Part shown: positions 53,589 through 63,862 of the stretch, piece after piece
How the letters are laid out: each line of letters begins with the position of its first letter
Position numbering within the stretch: position 1 is the stretch's first letter
Source: Arenicellales bacterium
Lineage (GTDB): Bacteria > Pseudomonadota > Gammaproteobacteria > Arenicellales > JAHEKD01
DNA length: 64,000 nucleotides
NCBI GenBank assembly: GCA_028284225.1
Contig: JANQSD010000011.1
Span: 1 to 64,000, forward strand
Direction of reading: 5' to 3'
Translations under genes and position numbers: made by a program
Notes under the pieces: generated by a model
Database searches by the model: none
The model's input: the letters and a program-made list of their open reading frames with translations, nothing else
Told to the model about the DNA's origin: nothing

Positions 53589-54497
53589 ATGAATATTGAA
53601 TATATCAAATTGTTTGTACGATTGGCCTCGACTCACAATATTAGTCAGGCCGGTCAAGAGTTAAGTATTTCACCGGCTGTCGCGAGTTCCCATATAATTA
53701 AACTTGAACAACAATTGGGTGTTCGCCTGGTGCATCGAACGACCCGGAAAGTATCATTAACAGAAGATGGGCAATCCTTTTTGCCTCATGCAGAAGACGT
53801 ACTTGCATCTGTAGAGGCCGCGCGAGCATCCGTAGGCGCCGGTAGTGCTCTGCCTACAGGAACATTAAGGGTTACTGCACCTGCTTCTTTTGGCCGTATG
53901 CATTTGATGCCTGCCATGAAGGGTTTTCTATCAGAGTACACTGATCTCAATTTGGATATTCGGTTTTCCGATTCAATCGTCGACTTGGTTGAGGGTGGCT
54001 TTGATATCGCGATTCGTAATGCAGAATTGAAAGATTCAACCTTGGTAGCGCGGATGTTGGCCCCCGATAATCGGGTTATTTGTGCATCTCCGCACTACAT
54101 TGAAAAGTATGGTCAGCCCAATTCACCCGATGATTTATTTCAGCATCAGTGTATCAATTTGATCGGCCTCGAAAACTGGGTGTTCAGTACCCCTGATGGG
54201 AATATAAGCATAAAAACCAAAGGGCGGTTGAGAACCGATAACGGGGAAGCTCTCAGAGATGCCTGCGTCAATGGCTTAGGTGTGGCAATAAGTTCGACCT
54301 GGAGTATTTACCAACTGTTGGAGCGTGAAGAGCTGGTGCAAATCCTTACGGATTACCCATTAGTTTCTGATACTGCCATTTGGGCGGTCTACCCCAGCTC
54401 CCGGCTGCTGGCTCCCAAAGTCAGAGCGTTTATCGACTATTTCTCTGCCTATTTCGGTGAAATGCCTTATTGGGATCAGGCGTTAATGGATCTCTAA
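53589..54497 (+). CDS. LysR-family transcriptional regulator
   Basis: A 302-residue LysR regulator of the CrgA/DmlR type. The HTH is HNISQAGQELSISPAVASSHIIKLE (about 17-41), with the wing VRLVHRTTRKVSLTEDG. The C-terminal domain binds an unknown effector. It is divergent from the DUF1330-LLM-SDR operon and probably controls it. Confidence 0.85.
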   Translation: MNIEYIKLFVRLASTHNISQAGQELSISPAVASSHIIKLEQQLGVRLVHRTTRKVSLTEDGQSFLPHAEDVLASVEAARASVGAGSALPTGTLRVTAPASFGRMHLMPAMKGFLSEYTDLNLDIRFSDSIVDLVEGGFDIAIRNAELKDSTLVARMLAPDNRVICASPHYIEKYGQPNSPDDLFQHQCINLIGLENWVFSTPDGNISIKTKGRLRTDNGEALRDACVNGLGVAISSTWSIYQLLEREELVQILTDYPLVSDTAIWAVYPSSRLLAPKVRAFIDYFSAYFGEMPYWDQALMDL

Positions 54498-54845
54498 ATT
54501 CACGGATACTATCGAGTGTCACCGTTAGTGTATGAACAGGATTATTTTATAAAACTGAAAAGTGCTTAGAAATTTCAGGTCTTATCAACCCTCAGGCGCA
54601 GGTGTCTGGGTTACGGCGGTGAATCCTCATCAGTAGTTACGTGTACGAGATTATAAAAATTCTCGCTTACTTCTAAAAATCAAAAAAATTACTATTCGTA
54701 CTATTTTCTTTGTTAAATATGTACTATCGGTTAATTATTATGTACTTTTAATCATTAATTAACCATATTAGCTGATATATATTTTATTTGCTCACCAAAC
54801 ATCCAAAAGTTGTTTAGTTCGATAAATTTAAAATAGGAATGAATC
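54498..54845. other. Gap with a fragment of the LLM gene
   Basis: No complete gene in 348 bp. At 54581-54650 the minus strand encodes DEDSPP, a stop and HLRLRV, parallel to DENSPPQPIHLGLRLG of the LLM enzyme (52336-52397). It is a leftover of a second copy. The rest is AT-rich leader sequence for the next gene. Confidence 0.55.
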
Positions 54846-55214
54846 ATGTTACCTAAGTTAATTTCAAAATCTACTCACGCTTATCTAGATTACCCAGTTG
54901 CAGTCGGCCTTATAGTGTTGCCATCAGTATTAGGGTTGGGTGAATCACATCCTTATGCTTTCTGGCTTTCAATGTTCACTGGTATCGCTGCATTCATTTT
55001 AACCTTACTAACAGATCACCATCTGGGCATTTTTCGCGTCCTATCCTACAAGTTTCACCTGGCCGCGGACTTTATGGTTGGGTTGGTTTTTGTGGCTGCA
55101 CCTTTTATTCTCGGTTTCAGTGGAATTGATGCGATTTATTACTGGCTACTTGGAGGAACAGTACTTGGCGTCGTGTCAATGCATCAACCTGATGTAGTTG
55201 CCCAACCTGCTTAA
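54846..55214 (+). CDS. Small membrane protein, SPW-repeat-like
   Basis: A 122-residue protein with about four membrane helices: YPVAVGLIVLPSVLGL, FWLSMFTGIAAFILTLL, HLAADFMVGLVFVAAPFIL and IYYWLLGGTVLGVVSM. The paired-helix layout resembles SPW-repeat proteins. ATAGGA lies about 5 bp upstream. Role unknown, probably in the inner membrane. Confidence 0.65.
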   Translation: MLPKLISKSTHAYLDYPVAVGLIVLPSVLGLGESHPYAFWLSMFTGIAAFILTLLTDHHLGIFRVLSYKFHLAADFMVGLVFVAAPFILGFSGIDAIYYWLLGGTVLGVVSMHQPDVVAQPA

Positions 55215-55230
55215 TATTTTATATGGAATG

Positions 55231-55258
55231 ATGTCGTCAGCTTTCATGTTGACGACAT
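55231..55258 (+). terminator. Hairpin downstream of the small membrane protein
   Basis: ATGTCGTCA and TGACGACAT pair over 9 bp with a 10-base loop, about 17 bp after the stop. A short T-stretch follows. It could end the transcript. Confidence 0.5.
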
Positions 55259-55358
55259 TTGGAATTAGGGCAAATCCGAGCTGACTCAAGATGGCTATAT
55301 AATTACTTATTTAGAATAGTCATCTCACTAAAGGTATCGCCTCTGAATGACAGCCTGA

Positions 55359-56318
55359 TTATTTAGTACTATGCCGGTGCCTGGACGGAGGCATTCCGAA
55401 AGTCTTTTTAAAGGCACGGGTGAATGAACCCCTTGAATCAAACCCGCAAGCGAGGGCGATTTCAGTTATGTTGAGGTCGCTGTTGCCAAGCAAGCGCCTG
55501 CCCATATCAAGCTTAAGTGATCGATAATATTCATATGGCGTTGTGTCTAAGCTGTTGCGGAAGCGCCGTAATAGCGAGCGTTCACTCAGGCCCACAGCAG
55601 CCGCTAATTCTGCCATTGTTAACGGTGCTTGCAGATTTTGCTCCATGAGTTTAATTACTTTTTTTATTTTTGGATGAAGCCCGTCAACTGATGCTGCGGC
55701 GACCATGTATTGCGGTTCAGATGCCGGGCGTGCCTGGTCATAAAGAAAATTGCCTGACACATTCATTGCCAGCATCAAGCCATTGTGCCGACGAATAAAG
55801 TCAAGCATGAAATCAAAGGAAGGTAGTGAGCCGCTGGTGGTAATACGCTTTCGATCAATCACATAACGTTCGGGAACAACGTCTACATTGGGGTAACGAT
55901 ATCGAAAATCTTCCAGGTCATCCCAGTGAGTGGTGGCCCGATAGCCGTCCAGTAATCCCGCTTCGGCAAGCAAATAAGGTGCAGCATCGAGTCCGCCAAT
56001 AATTGCATCGTGACGAGCCGCTTTTCTTAAAAATGCGAATACATTTTTAGAGGCAGAGTGCATGGTTTCATAACTGGCTACAACAAATAATGCATCAAAT
56101 TTAGGCATTTCAGATATATCGAACCCTATTGCAAGATCGAAACCGCTGCTGGAAGTAACCTTTTGATGACCATCACTGCAAAATGTCCAGTTGTATAGCT
56201 GCTGATCTGAGACTGTATTAGCCATGCGCAGGGGTTCAACTAAGGCTGCCAGCGTTAACTGGGAGTATTTTGGAATGACCAGAATCGCGATTTCGTAAGG
56301 TGATGTGATGTCATTCAT
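55359..56318 (-). CDS. GlxA/GbdR-like AraC-family regulator
   Basis: A 319-residue regulator with an N-terminal DJ-1/PfpI-like domain (AALVEPLRMANTVS near 25-38, AEAGLLDGYRATTHW near 127-141) and a C-terminal AraC domain (MAELAAAVGLSERSLLRRF, ITEIALACGFDSRGSFTRAF). In the nucleophile elbow the family Cys is replaced: GGLDAAPYLLA. It is divergent from the Rieske oxygenase across 190 bp. GbdR of Pseudomonas activates glycine betaine catabolism from this kind of position, so the same role is likely here. Confidence 0.82.
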   Translation of the reverse strand: MNDITSPYEIAILVIPKYSQLTLAALVEPLRMANTVSDQQLYNWTFCSDGHQKVTSSSGFDLAIGFDISEMPKFDALFVVASYETMHSASKNVFAFLRKAARHDAIIGGLDAAPYLLAEAGLLDGYRATTHWDDLEDFRYRYPNVDVVPERYVIDRKRITTSGSLPSFDFMLDFIRRHNGLMLAMNVSGNFLYDQARPASEPQYMVAAASVDGLHPKIKKVIKLMEQNLQAPLTMAELAAAVGLSERSLLRRFRNSLDTTPYEYYRSLKLDMGRRLLGNSDLNITEIALACGFDSRGSFTRAFKKTFGMPPSRHRHSTK

Positions 56319-56508
56319 TTTGTCTATTTATGCACTTTATTTGGCGGATTCTGCATCTATATGTTGGTATTGTTATGACACTATTTTATTAAGTCAAGGA
56401 TCGATTATAGATTTGGTCAATACGAAGATTTATGCATTCTTACAGGTATGCACACAGAACCACTATTTAGTATTTAATTATATGCAGGGTATTTTCAGGA
56501 GTTAACGT

Positions 56509-57657
56509 ATGTCAGCTAACAAATCAGGCAGTATCATTGAATTTAACGATTCCTCAATTGAGGATTTGAAAGCACTACCTGCACGTTATTACATTGATGA
56601 GCATGTGCTGACCCAGGAAAAAGAGCAACTTTTCTTCAAAACCTGGCAGTATGCCTGTCATATCAGTGAGCTTAATGGGCCGGGTGACTATGTTGCTACC
56701 GAAATACTTGGGCAGAATGTATTTGTAATACGTGATGAAGATAATGAAATAAAGGCGTTTTACAACGTTTGTCCTCATCGCGGACATAAACTTTTACAAG
56801 GGACAGGTAAAAAAAGAGTAATAGTCTGCCCCTATCATCAATGGAGTTATTCACTTGATGGAAATCTTCGGCACAACCGTAAAACGTCGACTAGCCAATC
56901 GCCAGCGGCAAATCTGATATGCCTGAATTCTGTGCGTGTGGATCGATTGCTGGATTTTGTTTTTGTTAATCTTGATCCGAACGCATTGCCGATTGCTGAA
57001 TTTTGGCCGGGCCTGCAAGAGCACGTACTTGCGACATGTCCTGAGATTAAATCCTATGTATTTAACAGTGCTGCAACAGTTATCCATCCTGTAGAAGCAC
57101 AGGCCAATTGGAAGTTGCAAATTGATAACTTTCTCGAATGCTATCACTGCAGCATCGGACATAAATCCTTTTCCGATATGCTGGATGTGTGCAACCAGAA
57201 ACAGACCTTGCATGAAAATTATACCTATGCCTTTATTCCGTCCTCGGGCAAGGCCGACAATTTAGCTTATCCATTAGACCCTAGATACGATGTTATGGAT
57301 TTGCACTTTTGGTACCTGTTTCCGAATTTAGGATTAGGTGTGTTTTCAGGGACAGGTAACTTCAGTCTTTATCAATGGCTGCCGAAAGGTACAGATCGAG
57401 CTTTTCGGGTCAGTATTTCATTGGAACCGGCTGAGCCAACCGATCCAGGCATGATGGAGCGACGTGAGCTGCGCGCTAAATGGGGTCGTGAAGTACTGCA
57501 ACCTGAAGATATTTCATTTATGGAATCTTCACAGCAAGGTATGCATCAACGTAATTTTGAGCACGGCTGGTATCTAGTCGATCCGGACAATGAAGAGATT
57601 TCAGAGGTGATGGTGAGGCATTTTCATCAAACCTATTTGAGGCAGATGAGCCAGTAA
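56509..57657 (+). CDS. Rieske non-heme iron oxygenase alpha subunit (betaine demethylase candidate)
   Basis: A 382-residue ring-hydroxylating-type oxygenase. The Rieske cluster ligands are C88-P-H90 and C107-P-Y-H110. The catalytic Fe site has the typical DNFLECYHCSIGH block (206-218), with His213 and His218; a distal acid near 354 (EDISFME) probably completes it. SD CAGGAG lies about 6 bp upstream. By family and context it could be the glycine betaine demethylase (GbcA) or a related carnitine/stachydrine enzyme, removing an N-methyl group as formaldehyde. No reductase (GbcB) gene is in the window; the 2Fe-2S ferredoxin at 58679 may pass electrons. Confidence 0.8.
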   Translation: MSANKSGSIIEFNDSSIEDLKALPARYYIDEHVLTQEKEQLFFKTWQYACHISELNGPGDYVATEILGQNVFVIRDEDNEIKAFYNVCPHRGHKLLQGTGKKRVIVCPYHQWSYSLDGNLRHNRKTSTSQSPAANLICLNSVRVDRLLDFVFVNLDPNALPIAEFWPGLQEHVLATCPEIKSYVFNSAATVIHPVEAQANWKLQIDNFLECYHCSIGHKSFSDMLDVCNQKQTLHENYTYAFIPSSGKADNLAYPLDPRYDVMDLHFWYLFPNLGLGVFSGTGNFSLYQWLPKGTDRAFRVSISLEPAEPTDPGMMERRELRAKWGREVLQPEDISFMESSQQGMHQRNFEHGWYLVDPDNEEISEVMVRHFHQTYLRQMSQ

Positions 57658-58228
57658 TCAAATAGTCTTTTAACTTTGTCACTCCGACCGCAGCGGAGGA
57701 GCCTCTAGAAATAGGCTCCTAATTTAAGCGCATCAAAGCCTATGTTGTAGGCCCGAGCAGCATTTAGGAGATCCCTCGGCGTTGCTCGGGATGACGTGTT
57801 ATTTATTTTTATATCCGAGCGTAAGCAGACTCTGTCATTCCGACCGCAGTGGAGGAATCTCTAGGAAGTGGGCTTATGGTTGAAACGCAGGAAAATTTTT
57901 GCTTTAAGCCCCAGCAGTGTTTGCGAGATCCCTCGGCGTTGCCTCGGGATGACGTATTACTTTGTTTTTTATACCCAAGTGATGGTCAGGCTTTTTCATC
58001 AGACCTATTTGAAACAGATGAGCCAGTAAGCAAATAGTCTTTTAACTTCGTCATTCCGACCGTAGCGGAGGAATCTCTAGAAATAGGCCCCTGATTTAAG
58101 CGCATCAAAGCCTATGTTGTAGGCTGAGCAGCATTTAGGAGGTCCCTTGCTTTGCTCGGGATGACGTATTATTTATTTTTATATCCGAGCGTAAGCAAAA
58201 TCTGTCATTCCGACCATAGTGGAGGAAT
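57607..58228. repeat. Direct duplication of the Rieske gene tail with dispersed repeats
   Basis: The 250-bp block 57607-57857, which starts inside the last 17 codons of the oxygenase gene, recurs at 57979-58228 with about 10 percent divergence, including ATTTTCATCAAACCTATTTG versus CTTTTTCATCAGACCTATTT and CAGATGAGCCAGTAA. Each block holds a TCATTCCGACCGYAGYGGAG repeat and ends in GGGATGACGTRTTATTTAT. A third repeat core lies between them. No independent gene is supported in 57658-58265. Confidence 0.75.
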
Positions 58229-58231
58229 GAT

Positions 58232-58268
58232 ATGTTCTCCCCCTGGCAGGGGGAGTCAGAGGGGGTTA
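58232..58268. repeat. Short C-run/G-run extragenic hairpin
   Basis: TCTCCCCCTGGCAGGGGGAG and GAGGGGGTT resemble the cores of the repeats at 36.4 and 41.7 kb. It sits at the end of the convergent ferredoxin gene and may help terminate transcription. Confidence 0.5.
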
Positions 58269-58589
58269 CCCCTCTTCGAAATATTTATCAAACTTTCCTT
58301 CTACGCCTTTGTATTCATCGGCGTCGGCCGGCTCTTCGCCTTTAACGCTGATATTGGGCCAAATATTGGAATATTTGGTATTTAACTCCAGCCACTTGTC
58401 GGCTTCCGGTTCGGTATCAGACAAAATAGCCTCGGCGGGACATTCGGGTTCACACACACCACAATCAATGCACTCATCCGGGTGGATGACCAACATGTTG
58501 GGGCCTTCATAAAAGCAATCGACAGGGCAAACTTCCACGCAATCTTGATATTTGCAGCGAATGCAATCTTCGGTCACTACATAAGTCAT
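58266..58589 (-). CDS. fdxA: 7Fe ferredoxin FdxA
   Basis: A 107-residue ferredoxin. Cys9, Cys17 and Cys21 in [16 protein letters not shown] and the [12 protein letters not shown] block fit one [3Fe-4S] and one [4Fe-4S] cluster as in Azotobacter FdI. It carries low-potential electrons in the cytosol. The partner enzyme is unknown; it is common near oxidoreductases but also found alone. Confidence 0.9.
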   Translation of the reverse strand: MTYVVTEDCIRCKYQDCVEVCPVDCFYEGPNMLVIHPDECIDCGVCEPECPAEAILSDTEPEADKWLELNTKYSNIWPNISVKGEEPADADEYKGVEGKFDKYFEEG

Positions 58590-58678
58590 GATATTTGATC
58601 TTTAATGATTAACGTTGTAAGGGGCAGATTATAGCGATTTATTGATGTAAATCATCCATATATAGGCATTGAAAAATT

Positions 58679-58984
58679 TTATGCCGCTTCAGCAATAGTC
58701 AGGCTAAGTCCGTCCAGCGTTTCGTCATAAATGATCTGGCAGCTCAGGCGAGAACTTTCTTCATAATCAGGCAACTCATCCAGTAAATCGACTTCCTGAT
58801 CCTGAGCAGGATAAAGTTTTTCTACCCAGGGTTCGTCCACATAAACATGACAGGTGGCACATTCGCACAAACCGTCGCAAATGCCCTGCATAAAGCCATG
58901 CTCACGAATAATTTCCATCACTCGCCAGCCTTCTACGGCATCTAGAGAATGTTTTTCGCCATTGCGATCGGTTAAATAAATCAT
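58679..58984 (-). CDS. [2Fe-2S] ferredoxin, adrenodoxin type
   Basis: A 101-residue ferredoxin. The cluster Cys pattern is C-x5-C-x2-C in ICDGLCECATCHVY with the fourth Cys in RLSCQIIY, 36-37 residues later. The long insertion YPAQDQEVDLLDELPDYEESSRL is typical of adrenodoxin/putidaredoxin-like proteins that feed monooxygenases. It could serve the Rieske oxygenase 1 kb away. It is on the opposite strand, so it has its own promoter. Confidence 0.88.
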   Translation of the reverse strand: MIYLTDRNGEKHSLDAVEGWRVMEIIREHGFMQGICDGLCECATCHVYVDEPWVEKLYPAQDQEVDLLDELPDYEESSRLSCQIIYDETLDGLSLTIAEAA

Positions 58985-59138
58985 AGTTTCATCCTTTTTC
59001 TTAGCAGGAATTTACTGGATTAAATCAATTATAGTGCATTGCACAATAAATTTCTATTGATCTAAATCAATCATCTGTTCTTTTCATCAAACATATTGTA
59101 TCCTATTAAGTAGGTTTCGTAAATTAAAAAGAACGATT

Positions 59139-59738
59139 ATGCCGATAAAAAAAACACTTAAAGAACAGTCAGTTCATGGTGAACAGCTTGGAAAAACCAT
59201 TTCAAGGTTAAGACAAGCTTTCAACCTTTCGTTAGGCGAATTGTCTGAGCAATCCGGCGTAGCTAAATCGATTATCTCCCAGATCGAAAAAAATGAAACT
59301 AATCCTACTTTAAGCACCATAGATCGCTTAAGTGCAGCTTTGGATGTAACTGTCGATGAAGTATTACGCTGTGATACCCAGCCTAAATTTATTCAACATC
59401 AAAAATTAGCCGGAACACCATTATTGACATCTGAAGACGGTTTAGTGACGTTGTCGATTATTGGTTGGCTAAAGACTGTGGAATGGGTACAAGTCTATGA
59501 CTACCGTGCACAACCCGGCGGGGTTTTGGAGTCTGAGCCTCACGCACCCGGTTCGGTTGAGAGTTTATCTTTATTTTCCGGACTGGTTGAGATCACAGTA
59601 GGTGATGAAACACAGCTATTGAAACCCGGTGAAACCTGGCGTTATCGAGGTGATTTACCGCATAAATTAGTTAACATTGGCGATGAATCTGCACACGCTA
59701 CTATGGTTAATATTCTGAAATCGACAATTACTGCCTAA
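59139..59738 (+). CDS. XRE-family regulator with cupin domain
   Basis: A 199-residue regulator. The XRE HTH covers about residues 18-72 (LGELSEQSGVAKSIISQIEKNETNP). A cupin domain covers about 105-195 (VESLSLFSGLVEITVGDET, LLKPGETWRYRGDLPHKLVN), which binds a small effector. It lies 103 bp upstream of glyA on the same strand and may regulate the glyA-sdaA-sox group. Confidence 0.85.
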   Translation: MPIKKTLKEQSVHGEQLGKTISRLRQAFNLSLGELSEQSGVAKSIISQIEKNETNPTLSTIDRLSAALDVTVDEVLRCDTQPKFIQHQKLAGTPLLTSEDGLVTLSIIGWLKTVEWVQVYDYRAQPGGVLESEPHAPGSVESLSLFSGLVEITVGDETQLLKPGETWRYRGDLPHKLVNIGDESAHATMVNILKSTITA

Positions 59739-59841
59739 CTATCGTAATAAGCTGCATAAATCGCTTAATTAAAATAATTAATTTGGGTATATTCGGTCTT
59801 TTGAATACCATTGCTGTTTGCACTTTTTCAGGAGATTTCCC

Positions 59842-61101
59842 ATGTTCGACAGTTCACAAACCATCGCCGGATTCGACCCGGAACTAGATCAAGCATTAAA
59901 CGATGAGCGCAAACGTCAAGAAGCGCACATTGAATTAATTGCTTCCGAAAACTACACCAGCCCACGTGTGTTAGAAGCACAAGGTTCAGTATTAACCAAT
60001 AAATATGCTGAAGGTTATCCTGCCAAGCGTTATTACGGTGGTTGTGAATACGTTGATAAAGCCGAAGCCCTGGCTATTGAGCGCGCTAAGCAACTTTTTG
60101 GTGCTGACTATGCCAATGTACAACCTCACTCCGGGTCATCAGCTAACGCTGCCGCTTACATGGCCTTGGTCCAGCCAGGCGATACTGTATTAGGAATGAG
60201 TTTGGCACATGGTGGTCACCTCACGCACGGTGCCAGTGTGAATTTTTCCGGGAAAATCTACAATGCTGTGCAATACGGTTTACATCCTGAAACGGGCGAT
60301 ATTGATTACGAGCAGGTCGATGCTCTGGCGCAAGAGCATAAACCTAAGTTAATCGTTGCCGGTTTCTCGGCCTTTTCCGGCATTGTCGATTGGCAGCGTT
60401 TTCGTGAGATTGCCGATTCGGTTGGCGCTTATTTGCTGGTCGATATGGCTCACGTTGCCGGTTTGGTTGCTGTAGGCTTATATCCTAATCCTGTACCGAT
60501 TGCAGATGTTTGCACGACTACTACTCACAAAACCTTGCGCGGGCCACGTAGTGGCTTGATATTGTGTAAGGCCAATGAGGAGCTCGAGAAAAAATTCAAT
60601 TCATTGGTGTTCCCGGGCTTGCAGGGAGGACCATTGATGCACGTGATCGCGGCTAAAGCCGTGGCTTTTAAAGAAGCCCTGGAGCCCGAATTTAAAGACT
60701 ATCAGGAACAAGTGCTGAAAAATGCCAAAGCCATGGTGGCTACTTTCCAACAGCGTGGTTACAAAATCGTATCTAACGGCACCGAAAATCATCTATTTTT
60801 GCTGGATTTGATTGATAAAGACATTACCGGTAAAGATGCCGATGCGGCATTAGGCCGTGCCCATATTACGGTTAACAAAAATTCTGTGCCTAACGATCCA
60901 CGTTCGCCATTTGTAACCAGTGGCCTGCGTATAGGCTCACCTGCCGCGACCACACGTGGTTTTAAAGAAGCGGAAATGTCTCAGGTTGCCGATATGATTT
61001 CTGATGTATTGGATAACATGGGCGATGAGTCTGTGGTTGACAGTACACGCGCTAAAGTGGCTGAGCTGTGTTCGCGTTTCCCCGTTTATCGGGACGTTTG
61101 A
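59842..61101 (+). CDS. glyA: Serine hydroxymethyltransferase
   Basis: A 419-residue PLP enzyme that interconverts glycine plus 5,10-methylene-THF and serine. ATG 59842 is preceded by CAGGAGA at 6 bp; the frame is also open from 59818, but that part is not protein-like. The N-terminal [16 protein letters not shown] and the PLP-Lys block [14 protein letters not shown] (Lys230) are diagnostic. Here it can turn glycine from sarcosine into serine, using the methylene-THF that sarcosine oxidase also makes. sdaA follows 21 bp later. Confidence 0.93.
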   Translation: MFDSSQTIAGFDPELDQALNDERKRQEAHIELIASENYTSPRVLEAQGSVLTNKYAEGYPAKRYYGGCEYVDKAEALAIERAKQLFGADYANVQPHSGSSANAAAYMALVQPGDTVLGMSLAHGGHLTHGASVNFSGKIYNAVQYGLHPETGDIDYEQVDALAQEHKPKLIVAGFSAFSGIVDWQRFREIADSVGAYLLVDMAHVAGLVAVGLYPNPVPIADVCTTTTHKTLRGPRSGLILCKANEELEKKFNSLVFPGLQGGPLMHVIAAKAVAFKEALEPEFKDYQEQVLKNAKAMVATFQQRGYKIVSNGTENHLFLLDLIDKDITGKDADAALGRAHITVNKNSVPNDPRSPFVTSGLRIGSPAATTRGFKEAEMSQVADMISDVLDNMGDESVVDSTRAKVAELCSRFPVYRDV

Positions 61102-61122
61102 TTTTGCAAGAGTGCTGATCTA

Positions 61123-62499
61123 ATGGCCATCAGCGTTTTTGATTTATTCAAGATTGGTATAGGCCCGTCGTCTTCACACACAGTCGGGCCTATGCGCGCA
61201 GCTAACCTTTTTCTCAGACGGCTTGATATAGACGGTGTCTTTGATCAGGTTGTGCGGGTTAAAACTGAATTGTTCGGATCATTGGGTGCTACTGGCAAAG
61301 GACACGGTAGTGATACAGCTGTTTTGCTCGGTTTGGAAGGGCATGAGCCCGATGTAGTGGATCCAACTGCGGTAGACGACATTCTGCTTAGAATTCGTCA
61401 GGACAACAAACTTAGTTTGAATTCCGTGCGCCTGATCGATTTCGATGAATCAGAAGATCTGATCATGCACAAACGCAAATCTTTAGAGTATCACCCCAAC
61501 GGCATGCGTATTTATGCTTTCAATGAAAATGGCGATACTATTTGTCAACGAGATTATTATTCAGTTGGCGGTGGCTTTGTCGTCGATGAAGATGCAGTAG
61601 GCGCGGATCGCATTAAAGAAGACGATACTCAGCTTCCATATTCGTACACTTCCGGTGATGAATTACTCAAACTCTGTAATCAACATGGTTTGAGGATTTG
61701 TGATTTGATGATGGAAAATGAGAAAGCCTGGCGCAGTGAGCAACAAATTAAATCTGAGTTGCTCAAAATCTGGCGGGTGATGAAAGAATGTGTCAGTGCC
61801 GGTATACAAACCGAAGGTGTATTACCGGGTGGGATGAAAGTTAAACGCCGTGCCAAGCGCTTACATCAGTTGTTAATCGCAGACAAAAGTGAAACACCTG
61901 ATCCATTGAGTGCCATGGACTGGGTGAATCTTTATGCGTTAGCAGTGAATGAACAAAATGCAGCCGGTGGACGAGTTGTTACAGCTCCGACTAATGGTGC
62001 TGCGGGTATTGTCCCGGCCGTGCTGCATTACTATGTGAATTTTTACAAAAGCGCTGATAATGATAACATTGTCCGCTTTCTGCTCACCGCCGGCGCGATA
62101 GGGACACTCTATAAAATGAATGCTTCTATTTCAGGTGCTGAAGTTGGTTGTCAGGGTGAAGTCGGTTCGGCTTGCTCAATGGCTGCAGGTGGCTTGGCAG
62201 AAGTGTTGGGTGGCACGGTTGAGCAAATAGAGAACGCTGCTGAGATAGCGATGGAGCATAATCTTGGTTTAACATGCGATCCGGTCGGCGGTCTGGTGCA
62301 AGTTCCTTGTATCGAGCGCAATGCCATTGCTTCAACAAAAGCAATTAATGCAGCGCGCATGGCACTTCGAGGAGATGGCACTCACTTTGTTTCATTGGAT
62401 AAAGTCATTAAAACCATGCGTGAGACCGGCGCTGATATGAAAACCAAATACAAAGAGACGGCCCGTGGCGGTCTGGCTGTGAATGTAATTGAGTGCTGA
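61123..62499 (+). CDS. sdaA: L-serine ammonia-lyase (SdaA)
   Basis: A 458-residue iron-sulfur L-serine dehydratase with the N-terminal [16 protein letters not shown] and cluster Cys343, Cys351 and Cys385 ([10 protein letters not shown] and LTCDPVGG). It converts L-serine to pyruvate and ammonia in the cytosol. Position right after glyA fits disposal of carbon from betaine or sarcosine. Single-chain form of usual length. Confidence 0.92.
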   Translation: MAISVFDLFKIGIGPSSSHTVGPMRAANLFLRRLDIDGVFDQVVRVKTELFGSLGATGKGHGSDTAVLLGLEGHEPDVVDPTAVDDILLRIRQDNKLSLNSVRLIDFDESEDLIMHKRKSLEYHPNGMRIYAFNENGDTICQRDYYSVGGGFVVDEDAVGADRIKEDDTQLPYSYTSGDELLKLCNQHGLRICDLMMENEKAWRSEQQIKSELLKIWRVMKECVSAGIQTEGVLPGGMKVKRRAKRLHQLLIADKSETPDPLSAMDWVNLYALAVNEQNAAGGRVVTAPTNGAAGIVPAVLHYYVNFYKSADNDNIVRFLLTAGAIGTLYKMNASISGAEVGCQGEVGSACSMAAGGLAEVLGGTVEQIENAAEIAMEHNLGLTCDPVGGLVQVPCIERNAIASTKAINAARMALRGDGTHFVSLDKVIKTMRETGADMKTKYKETARGGLAVNVIEC

Positions 62500-62553
62500 A
62501 AATCGCAAGAAACGATTATTGCTACTGCAGATACTACGTTTTCTTACGATTTT
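62499..62553 (+). promoter_or_regulatory. Imperfect inverted repeat between sdaA and soxB
   Basis: AAAATCGCAAGAAACG (62499-62514) pairs with CGTTTTCTTACGATTTT (62537-62553) across a 22-base loop. It occupies the gap between sdaA and soxB, and could attenuate or stabilise the transcript, or bind a regulator. No terminal T-run beyond TTTT is present. Confidence 0.45.
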
Positions 62554-62598
62554 ACAACATTGAGATTGAGAAGATTGACATCGGAGTAAGCATCTAAA

Positions 62599-63849
62599 AT
62601 GCAAAAATATTCGATATTTTCACTGGCTAAAAATGCCCTGAGTTATCACAAAAACTGGGAGCAGGCCTGGCGCAGTCCTGAACCTAAGTCAGAATATGAC
62701 GCCATTATTGTTGGTGGTGGCGGCCATGGTCTGGCGACGGCCTACTATCTGGCTAAAGAACATGGCATAACCAATGTTGCTGTGTTGGAAAAAGGCTGGA
62801 TCGGTGGCGGAAATACCGGACGAAATACCACAATTGTGCGGTCCAATTATTTGTGGGATGAAGCGGCCCATCTTTATGAAAAAGCCATGAAGTTATGGGA
62901 AGGTCTGAGTCAGGACTTGAACTACAACGTTATGTTCTCACAAAGAGGTGTGTTCAATTTAGGCCATACGCTACAGGATATGCGTGATATTGAGCGACGG
63001 GTTAATGCTAATCGTCTAAATGGCATCGATGGGGTTGTGATGAATGCTGAAGAGATTAAAGAACGCATTCCTATTATCAATACCTCACCCAACGCCCGTT
63101 ATCCGATTTTAGGTGCTTCATTTCAGCCGCGAGGCGGGGTTGCACGTCACGATGCAGTAGCCTGGGGCTTTGCCCGCGGTGCCGATGCCCGCGGTGTGGA
63201 CATTATTCAAAATTGTGAGGTGACCGGTTTTAGGCGGGAAAACGGCGCTGTGGTTGGTGTTGAAACCAGCAAGGGTTTTATTAAATCAAACAAAATTGGC
63301 GTGGTGGCGGCCGGTCACTCAAGTGTGTTGGCCGAAATGGCTGAGTTGCGTATGCCGATAGAGAGCCACCCATTGCAGGCACTGGTTTCTGAGCCGATGA
63401 AACCCGTATTAGATACTGTAGTGATGTCCAATGCCGTACACGGCTATGTCAGCCAATCCGATAAAGGTGAACTTGTAATCGGTGCAGGCGTGGATGCCTA
63501 CACCGGTTATGGACAACGCGGCAGCCTTTCGATTATTGAAGGCAACATTGCCGCTATCGTTGAGTTGTTCCCGATTTTCAGCCGTGTGCGTCAGCTGCGC
63601 CAGTGGGGCGGTATCGTTGATGTTTGTCCTGATGCCTGCCCAATAATCAGCAAAACCGATGTTAAGGGCCTGTATTTTAACTGCGGCTGGGGAACAGGCG
63701 GATTCAAGGCTACTCCAGGTTCGGGTTGGGTATTTGCTCATACCATCGCTAAAGATGAGCCGCATGAGCTAAATGCAGCATTTGATGTTAATCGATTCTA
63801 TACCGGTGCGCTAATTGACGAACATGGCGCGGCCGGTGTGGCGCATTAG
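62599..63849 (+). CDS. soxB: Sarcosine oxidase subunit beta
   Basis: A 416-residue FAD enzyme of the heterotetrameric sarcosine oxidase. The FAD motif is [16 protein letters not shown] (about 35-50), then [17 protein letters not shown] near 74-90, the region of cofactor attachment in this family. The late [18 protein letters not shown] block is typical. It oxidises sarcosine to glycine, passing the methyl carbon to THF bound by the alpha subunit. soxD follows 13 bp later; soxA and soxG should lie beyond the window. Confidence 0.93.
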   Translation: MQKYSIFSLAKNALSYHKNWEQAWRSPEPKSEYDAIIVGGGGHGLATAYYLAKEHGITNVAVLEKGWIGGGNTGRNTTIVRSNYLWDEAAHLYEKAMKLWEGLSQDLNYNVMFSQRGVFNLGHTLQDMRDIERRVNANRLNGIDGVVMNAEEIKERIPIINTSPNARYPILGASFQPRGGVARHDAVAWGFARGADARGVDIIQNCEVTGFRRENGAVVGVETSKGFIKSNKIGVVAAGHSSVLAEMAELRMPIESHPLQALVSEPMKPVLDTVVMSNAVHGYVSQSDKGELVIGAGVDAYTGYGQRGSLSIIEGNIAAIVELFPIFSRVRQLRQWGGIVDVCPDACPIISKTDVKGLYFNCGWGTGGFKATPGSGWVFAHTIAKDEPHELNAAFDVNRFYTGALIDEHGAAGVAH

Positions 63850-63862
63850 AGGGAAGTCATAA

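Noticed and set aside
57849..58037. Open frame of about 60 codons after the Rieske gene
   Set aside because: It runs through dispersed repeats and the duplicated gene end in a different frame; no SD and no protein-like pattern.
59739..59841. Glycine or serine-responsive riboswitch ahead of glyA
   Set aside because: The 103-bp leader shows no tandem aptamer-like conserved structure that I can recognise.
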